The notes: generated by a model from the sequence alone, not told the origin. A stretch of DNA of 7,640 nt from Clostridiales bacterium (GCA_018376855.1 JAHAAN010000092.1:1-7640); one strand, 5' to 3'. Shown: positions 1 to 6,127, numbered from the stretch's first letter. Numbers and translations: made by a program.

Positions 1-296
1 TGCTGGGTAAGAGCGGAGATTGGTATCAGCTGAAAACGCCGCAAGGGAAGATCGGCTATATCCGCGGGGACTATCTGAAAGTGGAAAGCGTAACGGTAAA
101 GACCGCCACGGTTTACAATGCAGGAACAGGGCTTAATTTCCGTACCGGTGCAGGAACAGACTATCGTTCGATCGGAAAGCTGCCCAATGGGACGGTCGTA
201 ACGGTGCTTGAAGAAAACGGAAAATGGTTTAAGGTTCGCATTGAAGATGGTACGGTAGGCTATGCGTATGCAAGCTATCTGCGGTTAAATTTATGA
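1..296 (+). CDS. SH3-repeat cell-wall protein, 3' end (5' end outside window)
   Basis: This is the C-terminal part of a protein built from bacterial SH3 (SH3b/SH3_3) domains, which usually bind peptidoglycan or its peptides outside the cell. The frame is open from the first full codon at position 3, so a GTG at 81 is internal and not the start. The visible 97 residues hold the end of one SH3 domain (GDWYQLKTPQGKIGYIRGDYL) and one complete one with the hallmarks LNFRTGAGTDY, a KWFKVR strand and GYAYASYLRL before the stop at 294-296. No catalytic domain is visible, and the protein ends right after the last SH3 unit. The next gene on the same strand has the same domain type, so the two may be neighbouring paralogues of a wall-remodelling cluster. 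Whether an enzyme domain lies upstream cannot be seen. The family is confident and the specific function is unknown. Confidence 0.85.
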   Translation, partial: LGKSGDWYQLKTPQGKIGYIRGDYLKVESVTVKTATVYNAGTGLNFRTGAGTDYRSIGKLPNGTVVTVLEENGKWFKVRIEDGTVGYAYASYLRLNL

Positions 297-329
297 GCAA
301 TGGGTTAATATTACGGCCGGAAATAAAAA

Positions 330-346
330 TGTAATAGAATTGTAAT
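330..346 (+). promoter_or_regulatory. Candidate WalR (YycF) response-regulator box
   Basis: Two copies of TGTAAT separated by exactly five bases (TGTAATAGAATTGTAAT), an 11-bp period. This matches the published WalR consensus TGTWAH-N5-TGTWAH of low-GC Firmicutes. WalR controls wall hydrolases, and the gene downstream encodes one. The box lies about 73 bp upstream of the predicted -35 element, further than is typical for direct activation, with a hairpin in between. The match is seen in the sequence; its function is inferred. Confidence 0.5.
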
Positions 347-357
347 AGATTGAGAAA

Positions 358-407
358 ACAGGAGCATTTGCCCGCAATTCGATCATATAGCGAGCTAATG
401 CTCCTGT
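358..407. terminator. Long imperfect hairpin, possible terminator of the upstream SH3 gene
   Basis: ACAGGAGCATT at 358-368 is perfectly complementary to AATGCTCCTGT at 397-407. The stem continues inwards with two mismatches to 375/390, giving about 18 positions around a 14-nt loop. It sits 62 nt after the upstream stop codon and before the next promoter, as a terminator would. It has no T-run after it on the plus strand, and only TGTTTTCT on the minus strand. A rho-independent terminator is therefore not proven, and a regulatory inverted repeat is possible. Confidence 0.4.
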
Positions 408-419
408 ATCAGGTTTGAA

Positions 420-448
420 GTGACAGAACGGTTTTGGTAAGATATACT
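420..448 (+). promoter_or_regulatory. Housekeeping (sigma-A type) promoter of the NlpC/P60 gene
   Basis: -35 GTGACA (420-425) and -10 TATACT (443-448) each differ by one base from TTGACA and TATAAT, with the ideal 17-bp spacer. The predicted start near 455 gives a leader of about 25 nt carrying the ribosome binding site AAGGAG at 466-471, eight bases before the ATG. Confidence 0.6.
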
Positions 449-479
449 TAAGAAAAACTCTAATTAAGGAGAAATTCCG

Positions 480-2645
480 ATGAAATGTCAGAAAAAGATC
501 GCAGCGGGGTTAGCTGCTTTGCTTGTGATTACACTGCTGCTGCCGCTTACGGCTTTAGCCGCTTCTGTTGGCAGAGGGGATAAAGGGCTGACGGTAGAAG
601 CGATACAGGTCATTCTTAAGCAAGAGGGTTATCTGAGCGGAAGCTGCGACGGAAGTTTCGGCAGTACGACAGAAGCTGCCTTGAAAAAATATCAGAAGGC
701 AAAGGGTCTTACGCAGGACGGAAAAGCGGGTACAAAGACTCTGACGGCAATGGGGCTTTTGTCAAATGCGTCGTCTATCGGAAAGGCAACGGTCAGTGAA
801 TCCTCCGCTAATCTTCGCAGAGGCGCGTCCACTTCCCATCAGGTTTTATGCAATTTAAAACGCGGTGAAAAGCTTACGGTTTTGGCCGTCAGCGGAAGCT
901 GGTATAAGGTTCGTACATCATTTAACATCGAGGGGTATGTATATAAAAGCTACTGTAAGGCAGAAGGCGTTATTTCATCCGGCAGCAGCTCGGCGGAGCC
1001 TTCGGTAAATGCGGCTGATACGGCGACGGTGGTAAATGTAAATGTGGCTGTTAATATGCGTAAAAGCCCGAGCACGGATTCTGCCCGCATGGGTACTGTG
1101 GCAAAGGGAGCGAAGGTGTGGGTTCTTTCTGCTTCAGGGGATTGGTATAAGGTGCGCACCGATAACGGCATAGAGGGCTATATCAGTAAAAAATATCTTA
1201 AGCTTTCCGGAAGCACGTTGCAGGGTACGGGTGAAACGGCTACGGTGGTAAATGTAAATGTCGCGGTTAATATGCGCCAAAGCGCTACTACATCCTCCGC
1301 AGTAGTCGCACAGCTGAAAAAAGGCACGGTCGTTAATATTGTAAGCAGTACGGGCAGCTGGTATCAGGTCAATACGCTGGACGGAAAAACCGGCTATGTC
1401 AGCAAAAGCTATCTGAAGCTTAACACCAGTACGTCTGCGCCCGTTTCAGGAGGAACGGTTACGATTACCGCAAACAGAAAAGTAGGAACCGTTATCAATG
1501 TAAACGTGGCGGTCAATATGCGCCAAAAAGCTGATACATCGGCAAGCATTGTTGCAAAGGTCGCAAAGGGCAAGAAGGTAAATGTTATTCAGGAGAGCGG
1601 AAGCTGGTATCAGGTGCAGACCGATGACGGGAAGCAGGGATATATCAGTAAAACCTATCTTCAGGTAGAAAATGTTAAAAATACCGAAACGATCGAATCG
1701 AATAAGAATACACTTTACGATAAGCCGGTTGTTGGATCAGTGGTTAATATTTCCGATCAGCTGAAGATTCGTGCTAAGGCAACAACTTCCTCAGAGATAA
1801 AGGGATACTTGCGTAACAATGCGGTAGTAACGGTTTACGGGAAGGACGGAGAATGGTATCAGATCAGTTCGGTAACGGGCATTATCGGCTATTGCCATGA
1901 GGATTATATCAAGCTGACAAACACTCCTGCGAATGCGGGCAATACCGGGGAAACAGGGAATGCAAATCCTTCTTCTGACTGCCCGATCAAGAGAACATTG
2001 CGTTCAGGTATGGATAACAGCGATGTTGTTACTATGCAGAAGCGCTTGAAAGAGCTTGGCTATTTTAACGGCTCCTGCACCGGTTATTACGGAAGCAAAA
2101 CGCTTTCCGCCGTAAAAGCATTTCAGGCTGCCAATGGATTGGGAAAGGATGGCGTTGCGGGCGAGAAAACGCTTGCAAAGATGTTCTCCTCCTCGGCTGT
2201 GGCAAAACAGGAGGATGAGAAAGAGCCTACTGAAGAAGAAAAGCTGCAAGCTAAGCTGAAGGCTATGGTGGATTATGCCAAGGAGTATCTTGGCTGCGCA
2301 TATGTCCGCGGAGGGAACGGTCCTAAGGTATTTGATTGCTCCGGCTTTACGAAATATGTGTTTAAAAATGCAATGGATTATACACTGCCGCGAACGGCTT
2401 ATACACAGGGTTATTATGATTTCGGCAGAAAGATTACAAAGGTATCCGCTTTAAAGCTGGGCGATCTTGTGTTCTTTAATACTACCGCTAATGACAGCGA
2501 TTTGTGCGATCATGTTGGTATTTATGTCGGAAATAATCAGTTTATCCATGCATCTTCCGGGAACGGCATGAAGGTTGTTATTTCCACCTTGGGCGGTACG
2601 ATCTATGAGCGCTTATTTTCGTGGGGTAAGCGGGTTTTTGAGTAA
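480..2645 (+). CDS. Secreted NlpC/P60 peptidoglycan hydrolase with five SH3 and two PG-binding domains
   Basis: Predicted exported endopeptidase that cuts the stem peptides of peptidoglycan. Residues 1-27/28 form a signal peptide: KCQKK, a Leu-rich core, then a TALA-A cleavage site. A PG_binding_1 domain follows (about 31-93, ending DGKAGTKTLTAMGLL), then five SH3 domains at about 102-160, 181-242, 252-315, 334-396 and 416-479. A Pro/Asn/Gly linker leads to a second PG_binding_1 domain (about 504-568), then a charged Glu/Lys linker. The NlpC/P60 domain spans about 594-721. Its catalytic Cys620 lies in FDCSGF, His678 in DHVGIYVG, and the third polar residue is probably His690 in FIHASSG, so the active site looks intact. 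The ATG has AAGGAG at a spacing of 8. The gene stands alone between a hairpin and a terminator, under its own promoter. A WalR-like box upstream fits control by cell-wall stress or growth. Similar enzymes split between D-Glu and the diamino acid; the exact bond here is not shown. Confidence 0.93.
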   Translation: MKCQKKIAAGLAALLVITLLLPLTALAASVGRGDKGLTVEAIQVILKQEGYLSGSCDGSFGSTTEAALKKYQKAKGLTQDGKAGTKTLTAMGLLSNASSIGKATVSESSANLRRGASTSHQVLCNLKRGEKLTVLAVSGSWYKVRTSFNIEGYVYKSYCKAEGVISSGSSSAEPSVNAADTATVVNVNVAVNMRKSPSTDSARMGTVAKGAKVWVLSASGDWYKVRTDNGIEGYISKKYLKLSGSTLQGTGETATVVNVNVAVNMRQSATTSSAVVAQLKKGTVVNIVSSTGSWYQVNTLDGKTGYVSKSYLKLNTSTSAPVSGGTVTITANRKVGTVINVNVAVNMRQKADTSASIVAKVAKGKKVNVIQESGSWYQVQTDDGKQGYISKTYLQVENVKNTETIESNKNTLYDKPVVGSVVNISDQLKIRAKATTSSEIKGYLRNNAVVTVYGKDGEWYQISSVTGIIGYCHEDYIKLTNTPANAGNTGETGNANPSSDCPIKRTLRSGMDNSDVVTMQKRLKELGYFNGSCTGYYGSKTLSAVKAFQAANGLGKDGVAGEKTLAKMFSSSAVAKQEDEKEPTEEEKLQAKLKAMVDYAKEYLGCAYVRGGNGPKVFDCSGFTKYVFKNAMDYTLPRTAYTQGYYDFGRKITKVSALKLGDLVFFNTTANDSDLCDHVGIYVGNNQFIHASSGNGMKVVISTLGGTIYERLFSWGKRVFE
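1020..1523 (+). repeat. Near-identical repeated SH3 strand inside the NlpC/P60 gene
   Basis: Three of the five SH3 domains begin with an almost identical 14-residue segment, (T/V)(A/G)TV(V/I)NVNVAVNMR, coded at 1020-1061, 1236-1277 and 1482-1523. The underlying DNA is also very similar (for example GTAAATGTAAATGT in the first two). Spacings of 216 and 246 bp equal one SH3 unit plus linker. This indicates recent internal duplication and makes the array prone to recombination or copy-number change. Confidence 0.8.
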
Positions 2646-2710
2646 GCTTATGCGGAATCCGATATGGATTATAAAAACTTGTAAGAAGCATTAGTTTTTC
2701 ATGCAATAAA

Positions 2711-2746
2711 TAAAAAGACATTGGATTTAATCTGATGTCTTTTTTT
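2711..2746 (+). terminator. Rho-independent terminator of the NlpC/P60 gene, probably bidirectional
   Basis: The stem is AGACATTGGA (2716-2725) with TCTGATGTCT (2731-2740), including two G-T wobble pairs, closing a TTTAA loop. It is extended by A-rich and T-rich flanks and followed by seven Ts. It lies 66 bp past the stop codon. Read on the minus strand it also ends in TTTTTATTTATT, so it could stop the decayed gene coming from the right. Confidence 0.85.
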
Positions 2747-2899
2747 ATAAAACAAAAATTCCGACAAAATAAAGATAGATAAATTAGAAAGTTTTATACA
2801 TTTATTTTAACTGTGCAGAAAGTTAATCATAATGTGTTTGTGCAAGTAGGATTATGTTTGCATAAAAAGAGATGATCTACATACTTTTAGATTTACAGT
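2747..2899. other. AT-rich spacer without recognisable features
   Basis: I see no credible gene here on either strand, no RNA gene and no convincing promoter. It separates the terminator from the 3' end of the decayed minus-strand gene. Confidence 0.5.
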
Positions 2900-3567
2900 T
2901 TATTTTCTTGCGAAAGGAAGAGAAGTCTTATTTATAAAAATTAAAAAGGACATTGGATTTTTGTTAGTCAGAATTTTAGGGTTTGTCGGTTGCTTTATGT
3001 AAAATATTTGTTTTGGCTCGGTGTCGCGCATAAGAGTGCCCGGACTGCGAAATTTAAATAAATATAAGCCTGCTTCATGTAAATCGCTGGCACAGCCGCT
3101 TATATGAAGCTCTAAAATTATCTCAAGCGTTTTTAAAAAGAAATATTGATATGCTGAAGACGGAAAGAAACAGAAAGGAGCGAGTAAAGAAATGAGAGCG
3201 TTTTTTCGATAAACATAGATTTTGGGAATAATGCAGTAGACAACTGTGAGAGTTAGACCAAATGTTAATTTTTTTTCGGGTAGTAAGCTTATATGCTGTT
3301 CCGTGAACAAGCTCGTGGAGAATAATATATAGAAGCATAACAATAGCTAAAATTATGTTTTGTGAAATGTCGTTGTCGTAGCTTTCAAAAAATGATTCAG
3401 CTGGTCTCGCAAAAATTATAACGTCTGTAACAATTGTAACGATAATAAAGGCCGCAATCATATTCATTAATACAGAAAACTTTGTATTTCCGGCATCTGC
3501 TACTTTGACTTCATAACAATTACGGTGCCACTCTGATTCGTATGTTTTTTATTTTTGCATGTTTCAT
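2900..3567 (-). pseudogene. Decayed DUF3267-family membrane zincin gene (frameshifted)
   Basis: Read on the minus strand, fragments of one protein lie in shifting frames. A plausible old start is the ATG at 3567 (MKHAKIK). A frame shift in an A6 run then leads to KTYESEWHRNCYEVKVADAG and hydrophobic segments, followed by the zinc-binding motif HELVHG (about 3306-3323). At an A8 run near 3269-3276 the frame shifts again, continuing as KLTFGLTLTVVYC, IYVYRKNALISLLAPF and, further on, HISGCASDLHEAG and FRSPGTLMRDTEPKQIFY. These order and motif features fit DUF3267 putative zincin peptidases, multi-pass membrane proteins of unknown role. Two more compensating one-base shifts probably flank 3123-3180, where the other frame reads FLFLSVFSISIFLF. 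Each shift is a single-base change in a homopolymer. No single frame encodes the whole protein, so it is called a pseudogene. Sequencing error in homopolymers is the main alternative. Confidence 0.75.
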
Positions 3568-3687
3568 TTTTATTAAATAATTTCTTCGAGCATTTATGTG
3601 AATAATTTCCAAAATATCAATATAAAAAATCAATCGAAATTTGTAAAAAAGCAAAATAATACTGTTTTGTTTTTTATCATACTTCGG

Positions 3688-3715
3688 TTGATTTTCCGTA
3701 GTTATTTGTTATAAT
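3688..3715 (+). promoter_or_regulatory. Promoter-like sequence reading antisense into the redox-disulfide gene
   Basis: TTGATT (3688-3693), a 16-bp spacer and a perfect TATAAT (3710-3715) on the plus strand. Transcription from about 3722 would start at the stop codon of the minus-strand gene 3721-3924 and run antisense through it. In AT-rich DNA this may be chance. Confidence 0.25.
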
Positions 3716-3720
3716 TCTGT

Positions 3721-3924
3721 TTATTCTTGCGTGCTGTTCAATTTATTAAGGGCCTTGATCAGTTCATCGGCATTGACGCCGTGGACTTCACAGGCGGCTT
3801 CAACGCTTTCTCCCTGAGCTGACGGGCATCCTACGCAAAACATGCCGTATCCTGCAAAAACCGCAGGAGCTTCCTTGCCAAGTTTGTTCAAAACTTCTCC
3901 GATTGTCATGTTTTTGTTAACCAT
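3721..3924 (-). CDS. DUF1858-type redox-disulfide domain protein (hybrid-cluster-protein-associated family)
   Basis: A 67-residue protein consisting of one small domain, the full usual length of this family. It starts MVNKNMTIGEVLNKLGKEAP, typical of DUF1858 (helix after a Met-Thr/Ile-hydrophobic strand). The family's CxxC pair is Cys30 and Cys33 in GMFCVGCPSAQGES, followed by VEAACEVHGVNADELIKALNK. The family resembles TIGR03980, named for its frequent association with hybrid cluster (prismane) proteins. The cysteines are thought to form a redox-active disulfide, probably in the cytoplasm since there is no signal peptide or membrane segment. No hybrid cluster gene is visible here. Minus-strand AAAAGGA lies about 13 bases before the ATG, which is a little far. 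Its own promoter lies about 160 bp upstream, leaving a long structured leader. The family call is confident; the physiological role is not known. Confidence 0.9.
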   Translation of the reverse strand: MVNKNMTIGEVLNKLGKEAPAVFAGYGMFCVGCPSAQGESVEAACEVHGVNADELIKALNKLNSTQE

Positions 3925-4080
3925 ATTTATTTTCCGTCCTTTTAAATATTTTTTTATTGCTCCGCAATAAAAATTATACTATGACCATGGCTCTCGCTCC
4001 TTGTAGGGTAACCGAACCATATGACCTTAAAAATAGTCGCTTGCTGCTTTTGTTTGCAGCTGCTTCTCTTTGCAGCTGTT
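3925..4080 (-). promoter_or_regulatory. Long structured 5' leader with two tiny upstream ORFs
   Basis: The untranslated leader between the predicted promoter and the redox-disulfide gene. Reading the minus strand it contains a GCAGCTGC-rich segment (about 4040-4080); a GGTCAT direct repeat (4020s and 3980s) enclosing a stem of ATGGTT and AGCCAT; and a perfect 10-bp hairpin TTTTTATTGC-GGA-GCAATAAAAA (3951-3973) just before the gene's ribosome binding site. An ideal AAGGAG (3997-4002) lies eight bases before a four-codon ORF, MVIV (3974-3988). That overlaps a 13-codon ORF starting at 4020. I do not recognise a known riboswitch class. Confidence 0.45.
3951..3973. repeat. Perfect 10-bp inverted repeat with 3-nt loop
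   Basis: TTTTTATTGC, TCC, GCAATAAAAA on the plus strand. In the minus-strand transcript it folds directly upstream of the AAAAGGA ribosome binding site of the redox-disulfide gene. It is not followed by a T-run on that strand. On the plus strand it is not followed by one either, so it is not a clear terminator. Confidence 0.7.
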
Positions 4081-4081
4081 T

Positions 4082-4111
4082 TTTATATTATACCCGTTTT
4101 TTTATTGTCAA
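4082..4111 (-). promoter_or_regulatory. Sigma-A type promoter of the redox-disulfide gene
   Basis: On the minus strand a perfect TTGACA (4106-4111) and TATAAA (4082-4087) with an 18-bp spacer. An overlapping TATAAT (4087-4092) is too close (13 bp) to be the partner. The predicted start near 4075 gives a leader of roughly 150 nt. Confidence 0.6.
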
Positions 4112-4124
4112 GCAATGCTTTTTT

Positions 4125-4153
4125 CACCATAGAGAGCTACGCTGCATAATGTA
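4125..4153 (+). promoter_or_regulatory. Candidate sigma-K (late mother-cell) promoter
   Basis: CACC (4125-4128), a 16-bp spacer and CATAATGTA (4145-4153) agree fully with the Bacillus subtilis sigma-K consensus mACm-N16-CATAnnnTA. It lies about 70 bp upstream of the ribosome binding site of the next gene, back to back with the sigma-A type promoter on the other strand. The consensus is short, so chance is possible, but the SpoIID-like product downstream supports a sporulation role. Confidence 0.45.
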
Positions 4154-4230
4154 AAACGTGAGAAAAAACATTTTATTCCACATAAACGGCGTTTGCATGC
4201 TGTTTTGTTTTCAAGGAGGGAAGGAATTTG

Positions 4231-4752
4231 ATGAGATTCGGTGTTTCGCGTTACCAGCCAAGCGTAAAGAGTTCGGCACAAGCCGAATTGAGCCCGCGTG
4301 AGGAGGCGATTCCTGTGCAAGGGCAGAATGAGACAAACAGTACATCGGATATAGGATATTTAACATTAGGGGTTACGTCAGGGGCAAATGCACTTCCGCT
4401 TGTCGGGGCGGAGATTGTAATAGAACAGGATGGCGCGCTGATCAATCAGATGATGACAAACGAGAGCGGAAATTCGGCAACGGTTCCATTGGTTACGCCT
4501 AATCTTGAAATGTCGTTGGTTCCGGGAGCTACGCAGCTTCCGTATTCAACGGTTAATGTGTATGTGCGCTTTGAAGGGCATTATCCAAGTTTTTATCAGG
4601 GAGTTCAAATTTTCCCCGAACAGATTTCATTTTTGAATGTCAATATGATTCCGCGGCCTGAGACTGACGTGAGTTTACAGCCGCAGTCCTATGTAATACC
4701 GATTCATAATTTGAGTCAGAATGGGGAGGGAACAATGAATGGCGCTTTATGA
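4231..4752 (+). CDS. Ig/carboxypeptidase-regulatory-like domain protein, partner of the SpoIID-like gene
   Basis: A 173-residue protein with a disordered, Ser/Gln/Glu-rich N-terminus (1-40) and one beta-sandwich domain (about 41-139). The domain starts GYLTLGVTSG and includes the strands LVGAEIVIEQDGALI, a TNESGNSATVPL turn and YSTVNVYVRFEGHYPSFY, ending VNMIPRP. This pattern is typical of carboxypeptidase-regulatory/Ig-like modules found before SpoIID-like or PG-binding modules in clostridial proteins. There is no signal peptide, so it should be made in the cytoplasm, for example the mother cell. ATG 4231 is chosen with AAGGA at 4221; a TTG at 4228 with AAGGAGG (4213-4219) at a spacing of 8 is almost equally good. 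The last 14 bases overlap the next gene, and GGGGAGGG (4723-4730) inside this gene serves that one. A sigma-K-like promoter lies upstream. The precise function is unknown; a structural or substrate-presenting role is a guess. Confidence 0.75.
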   Translation: MRFGVSRYQPSVKSSAQAELSPREEAIPVQGQNETNSTSDIGYLTLGVTSGANALPLVGAEIVIEQDGALINQMMTNESGNSATVPLVTPNLEMSLVPGATQLPYSTVNVYVRFEGHYPSFYQGVQIFPEQISFLNVNMIPRPETDVSLQPQSYVIPIHNLSQNGEGTMNGAL

Positions 4753-6127
4753 GCCTTATGTGCCTGTATACATAACCGTGCATCTTGGTCGGCCGGAGAG
4801 TAATGCCCGAAACGTAACGGTTACATTTCCGGAATATATTAAAAACGTTGCTTCCAGCGAAATTTACCCTACATGGCCTGAAAATGCAATTCGGGCAAAC
4901 GTTTATGCGCAGATCTCTTTTGCGATGAACCGCATCTACACAGAGTGGTACCGGTCGCAGGGGTATGATTTTGATATTACTTCTTCTACTGCGTTTGATC
5001 AGTTTTTTGTTTTCGGGCGGGATACATTTGATTCCGTAAACAGAATTGTAGATGAGATTTTTAATAATTATTTGCGCCGGCCGGGTCAGAATCAGCCGTT
5101 GTTGGCACAATACTGCAACGGAACAACGGTTACTTGCTCAGGGCTTTCGCAATGGGGAACCGTTGGGCTTGCGAGACAGGGAATGAATCCTTATGAGATT
5201 CTTACTTATTATTACGGCAACAATCTTGAAATCGTTCGGGATGCTCCGATTATTGCCAATATTCCGTCTTATCCGGGAGAGGCGCTTCGTGTTGGTTCGC
5301 GGGGGCAGGTTGTTGCAGAAGTGCAGAGAAGGCTGAATCGGGTTGCCAGAAATTATCCGGCTATTCCACGGCTGACCGTCGATGGAGTTTACGGGACAGC
5401 AACAGCCGCAGCCGTAACAAAATTCCAGCAGATTTTCCGCTTGGAACAGGATGGAATAGTGGGAAAGGAGACATGGTACCGGCTGCAATATTTGTATGTT
5501 TCGGTAACGCACCTTTCGGAGCTTACAGCGGAAGGTGAAGAATTTGAGGGTCAAGCGGATCTCTTTAACAGAACGCTTTCTATAGGCGATGTCGGAAGAG
5601 ATGTAATGGTGGTGCAGTATTATCTGAATGTGATTGCGGAATTTGTTAGGGAAGTTCAGCCTGTCACAGTAACCGGCACCTATACGCAGGCAACGGCGAA
5701 TTCGGTTTCCGCGTTCCAGCGCTTCTCCGGACTCCCTCAAACGGGTTCGGTTGATCCGGCGACTTTTCTGCGTTTGTATCAGCACTATGAAGCAATTATT
5801 ATTTCAATTCCGCCCGCATACGGCGGTTTTACACCGGGGCCGTATCCGGGATTCCCGCTTAGGGAAGGCTCGGTGGGTGATGAGGTGCAGGCAATACAGG
5901 TTTATTTGCTGACGCTTTCCCGAGTGTATCCCGAAATTCCTAAAACGATTCCAAACGGCGTTTTCGGGCCGCTGACCTACGATGCCGTTGTTGCGTTTCA
6001 GCGTTTATTCGGGTTGGAGCCTGACGGAGTCGTAGGGCCTATTACATGGAATAAAATCACAGAGGTGTATATGCAGGAGCGGCAAAGGATAATCGACTCT
6101 ATTGAGGAATATTATGACTACATATGA
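4739..6127 (+). CDS. Divergent SpoIID/LytB-like domain protein with three PG-binding domains
   Basis: A 462-residue protein with no signal peptide. Residues about 1-165 resemble the SpoIID/LytB lytic-transglycosylase fold: WPENAIRANVYAQISFAMNR matches the family's EALKAQAVAARTYA helix, YDFDITSSTAFDQFF the next motif, and SQWGTVGLARQGMNPYEIL plus TYYYG the characteristic C-terminal signature. In the ungapped alignment the catalytic Glu of SpoIID falls on Asn49, with Glu48 beside it, so activity is uncertain. Three PG_binding_1 domains follow at about 183-249, 279-346 and 373-440, each with the G.VG..V..VQ...N start and a DG..G..T.....FQ core. The tail is acidic/aromatic (EEYYDYI). The start has GGGGAGGG eight bases upstream inside the preceding gene, giving a 14-nt overlap and likely translational coupling. 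Together with the sigma-K-like promoter this points to spore cortex or coat peptidoglycan. Databases may call it simply a peptidoglycan-binding protein. Confidence 0.85.
   Translation: MALYEPYVPVYITVHLGRPESNARNVTVTFPEYIKNVASSEIYPTWPENAIRANVYAQISFAMNRIYTEWYRSQGYDFDITSSTAFDQFFVFGRDTFDSVNRIVDEIFNNYLRRPGQNQPLLAQYCNGTTVTCSGLSQWGTVGLARQGMNPYEILTYYYGNNLEIVRDAPIIANIPSYPGEALRVGSRGQVVAEVQRRLNRVARNYPAIPRLTVDGVYGTATAAAVTKFQQIFRLEQDGIVGKETWYRLQYLYVSVTHLSELTAEGEEFEGQADLFNRTLSIGDVGRDVMVVQYYLNVIAEFVREVQPVTVTGTYTQATANSVSAFQRFSGLPQTGSVDPATFLRLYQHYEAIIISIPPAYGGFTPGPYPGFPLREGSVGDEVQAIQVYLLTLSRVYPEIPKTIPNGVFGPLTYDAVVAFQRLFGLEPDGVVGPITWNKITEVYMQERQRIIDSIEEYYDYI

Noticed and set aside
1020..1523. Regularly spaced repeats resembling a CRISPR array
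   Set aside because: The repeats lie in frame inside SH3 domains, are only three in number, and are spaced by about 200 bp of coding sequence.
3123..3467. Intact small membrane protein of 114 codons
   Set aside because: It contains HELVHG, but the family's following motifs continue in the next frame from an A8 run, so this frame is only a fragment of the broken DUF3267 gene.
3976..4030. Known riboswitch (guanidine, THF or SAM type) suggested by GGTTCGGTTACC and GAGCGAGAGCC
   Set aside because: Only short word similarities are present; I could not match the full conserved core of any class I know, so it is left as an unassigned structured leader.
3957..4154. 65-codon plus-strand ORF across the divergent promoter region
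   Set aside because: It covers both predicted promoters and the structured leader in antisense, has no ribosome binding site or known motif, and its Leu/Phe/Cys-rich translation looks random.
5138..5785. 215-codon minus-strand ORF inside the SpoIID-like gene
   Set aside because: It lies wholly antisense to a well supported coding region, has no recognisable domain and an Arg/Ile/Cys-rich composition typical of a reverse-frame shadow.
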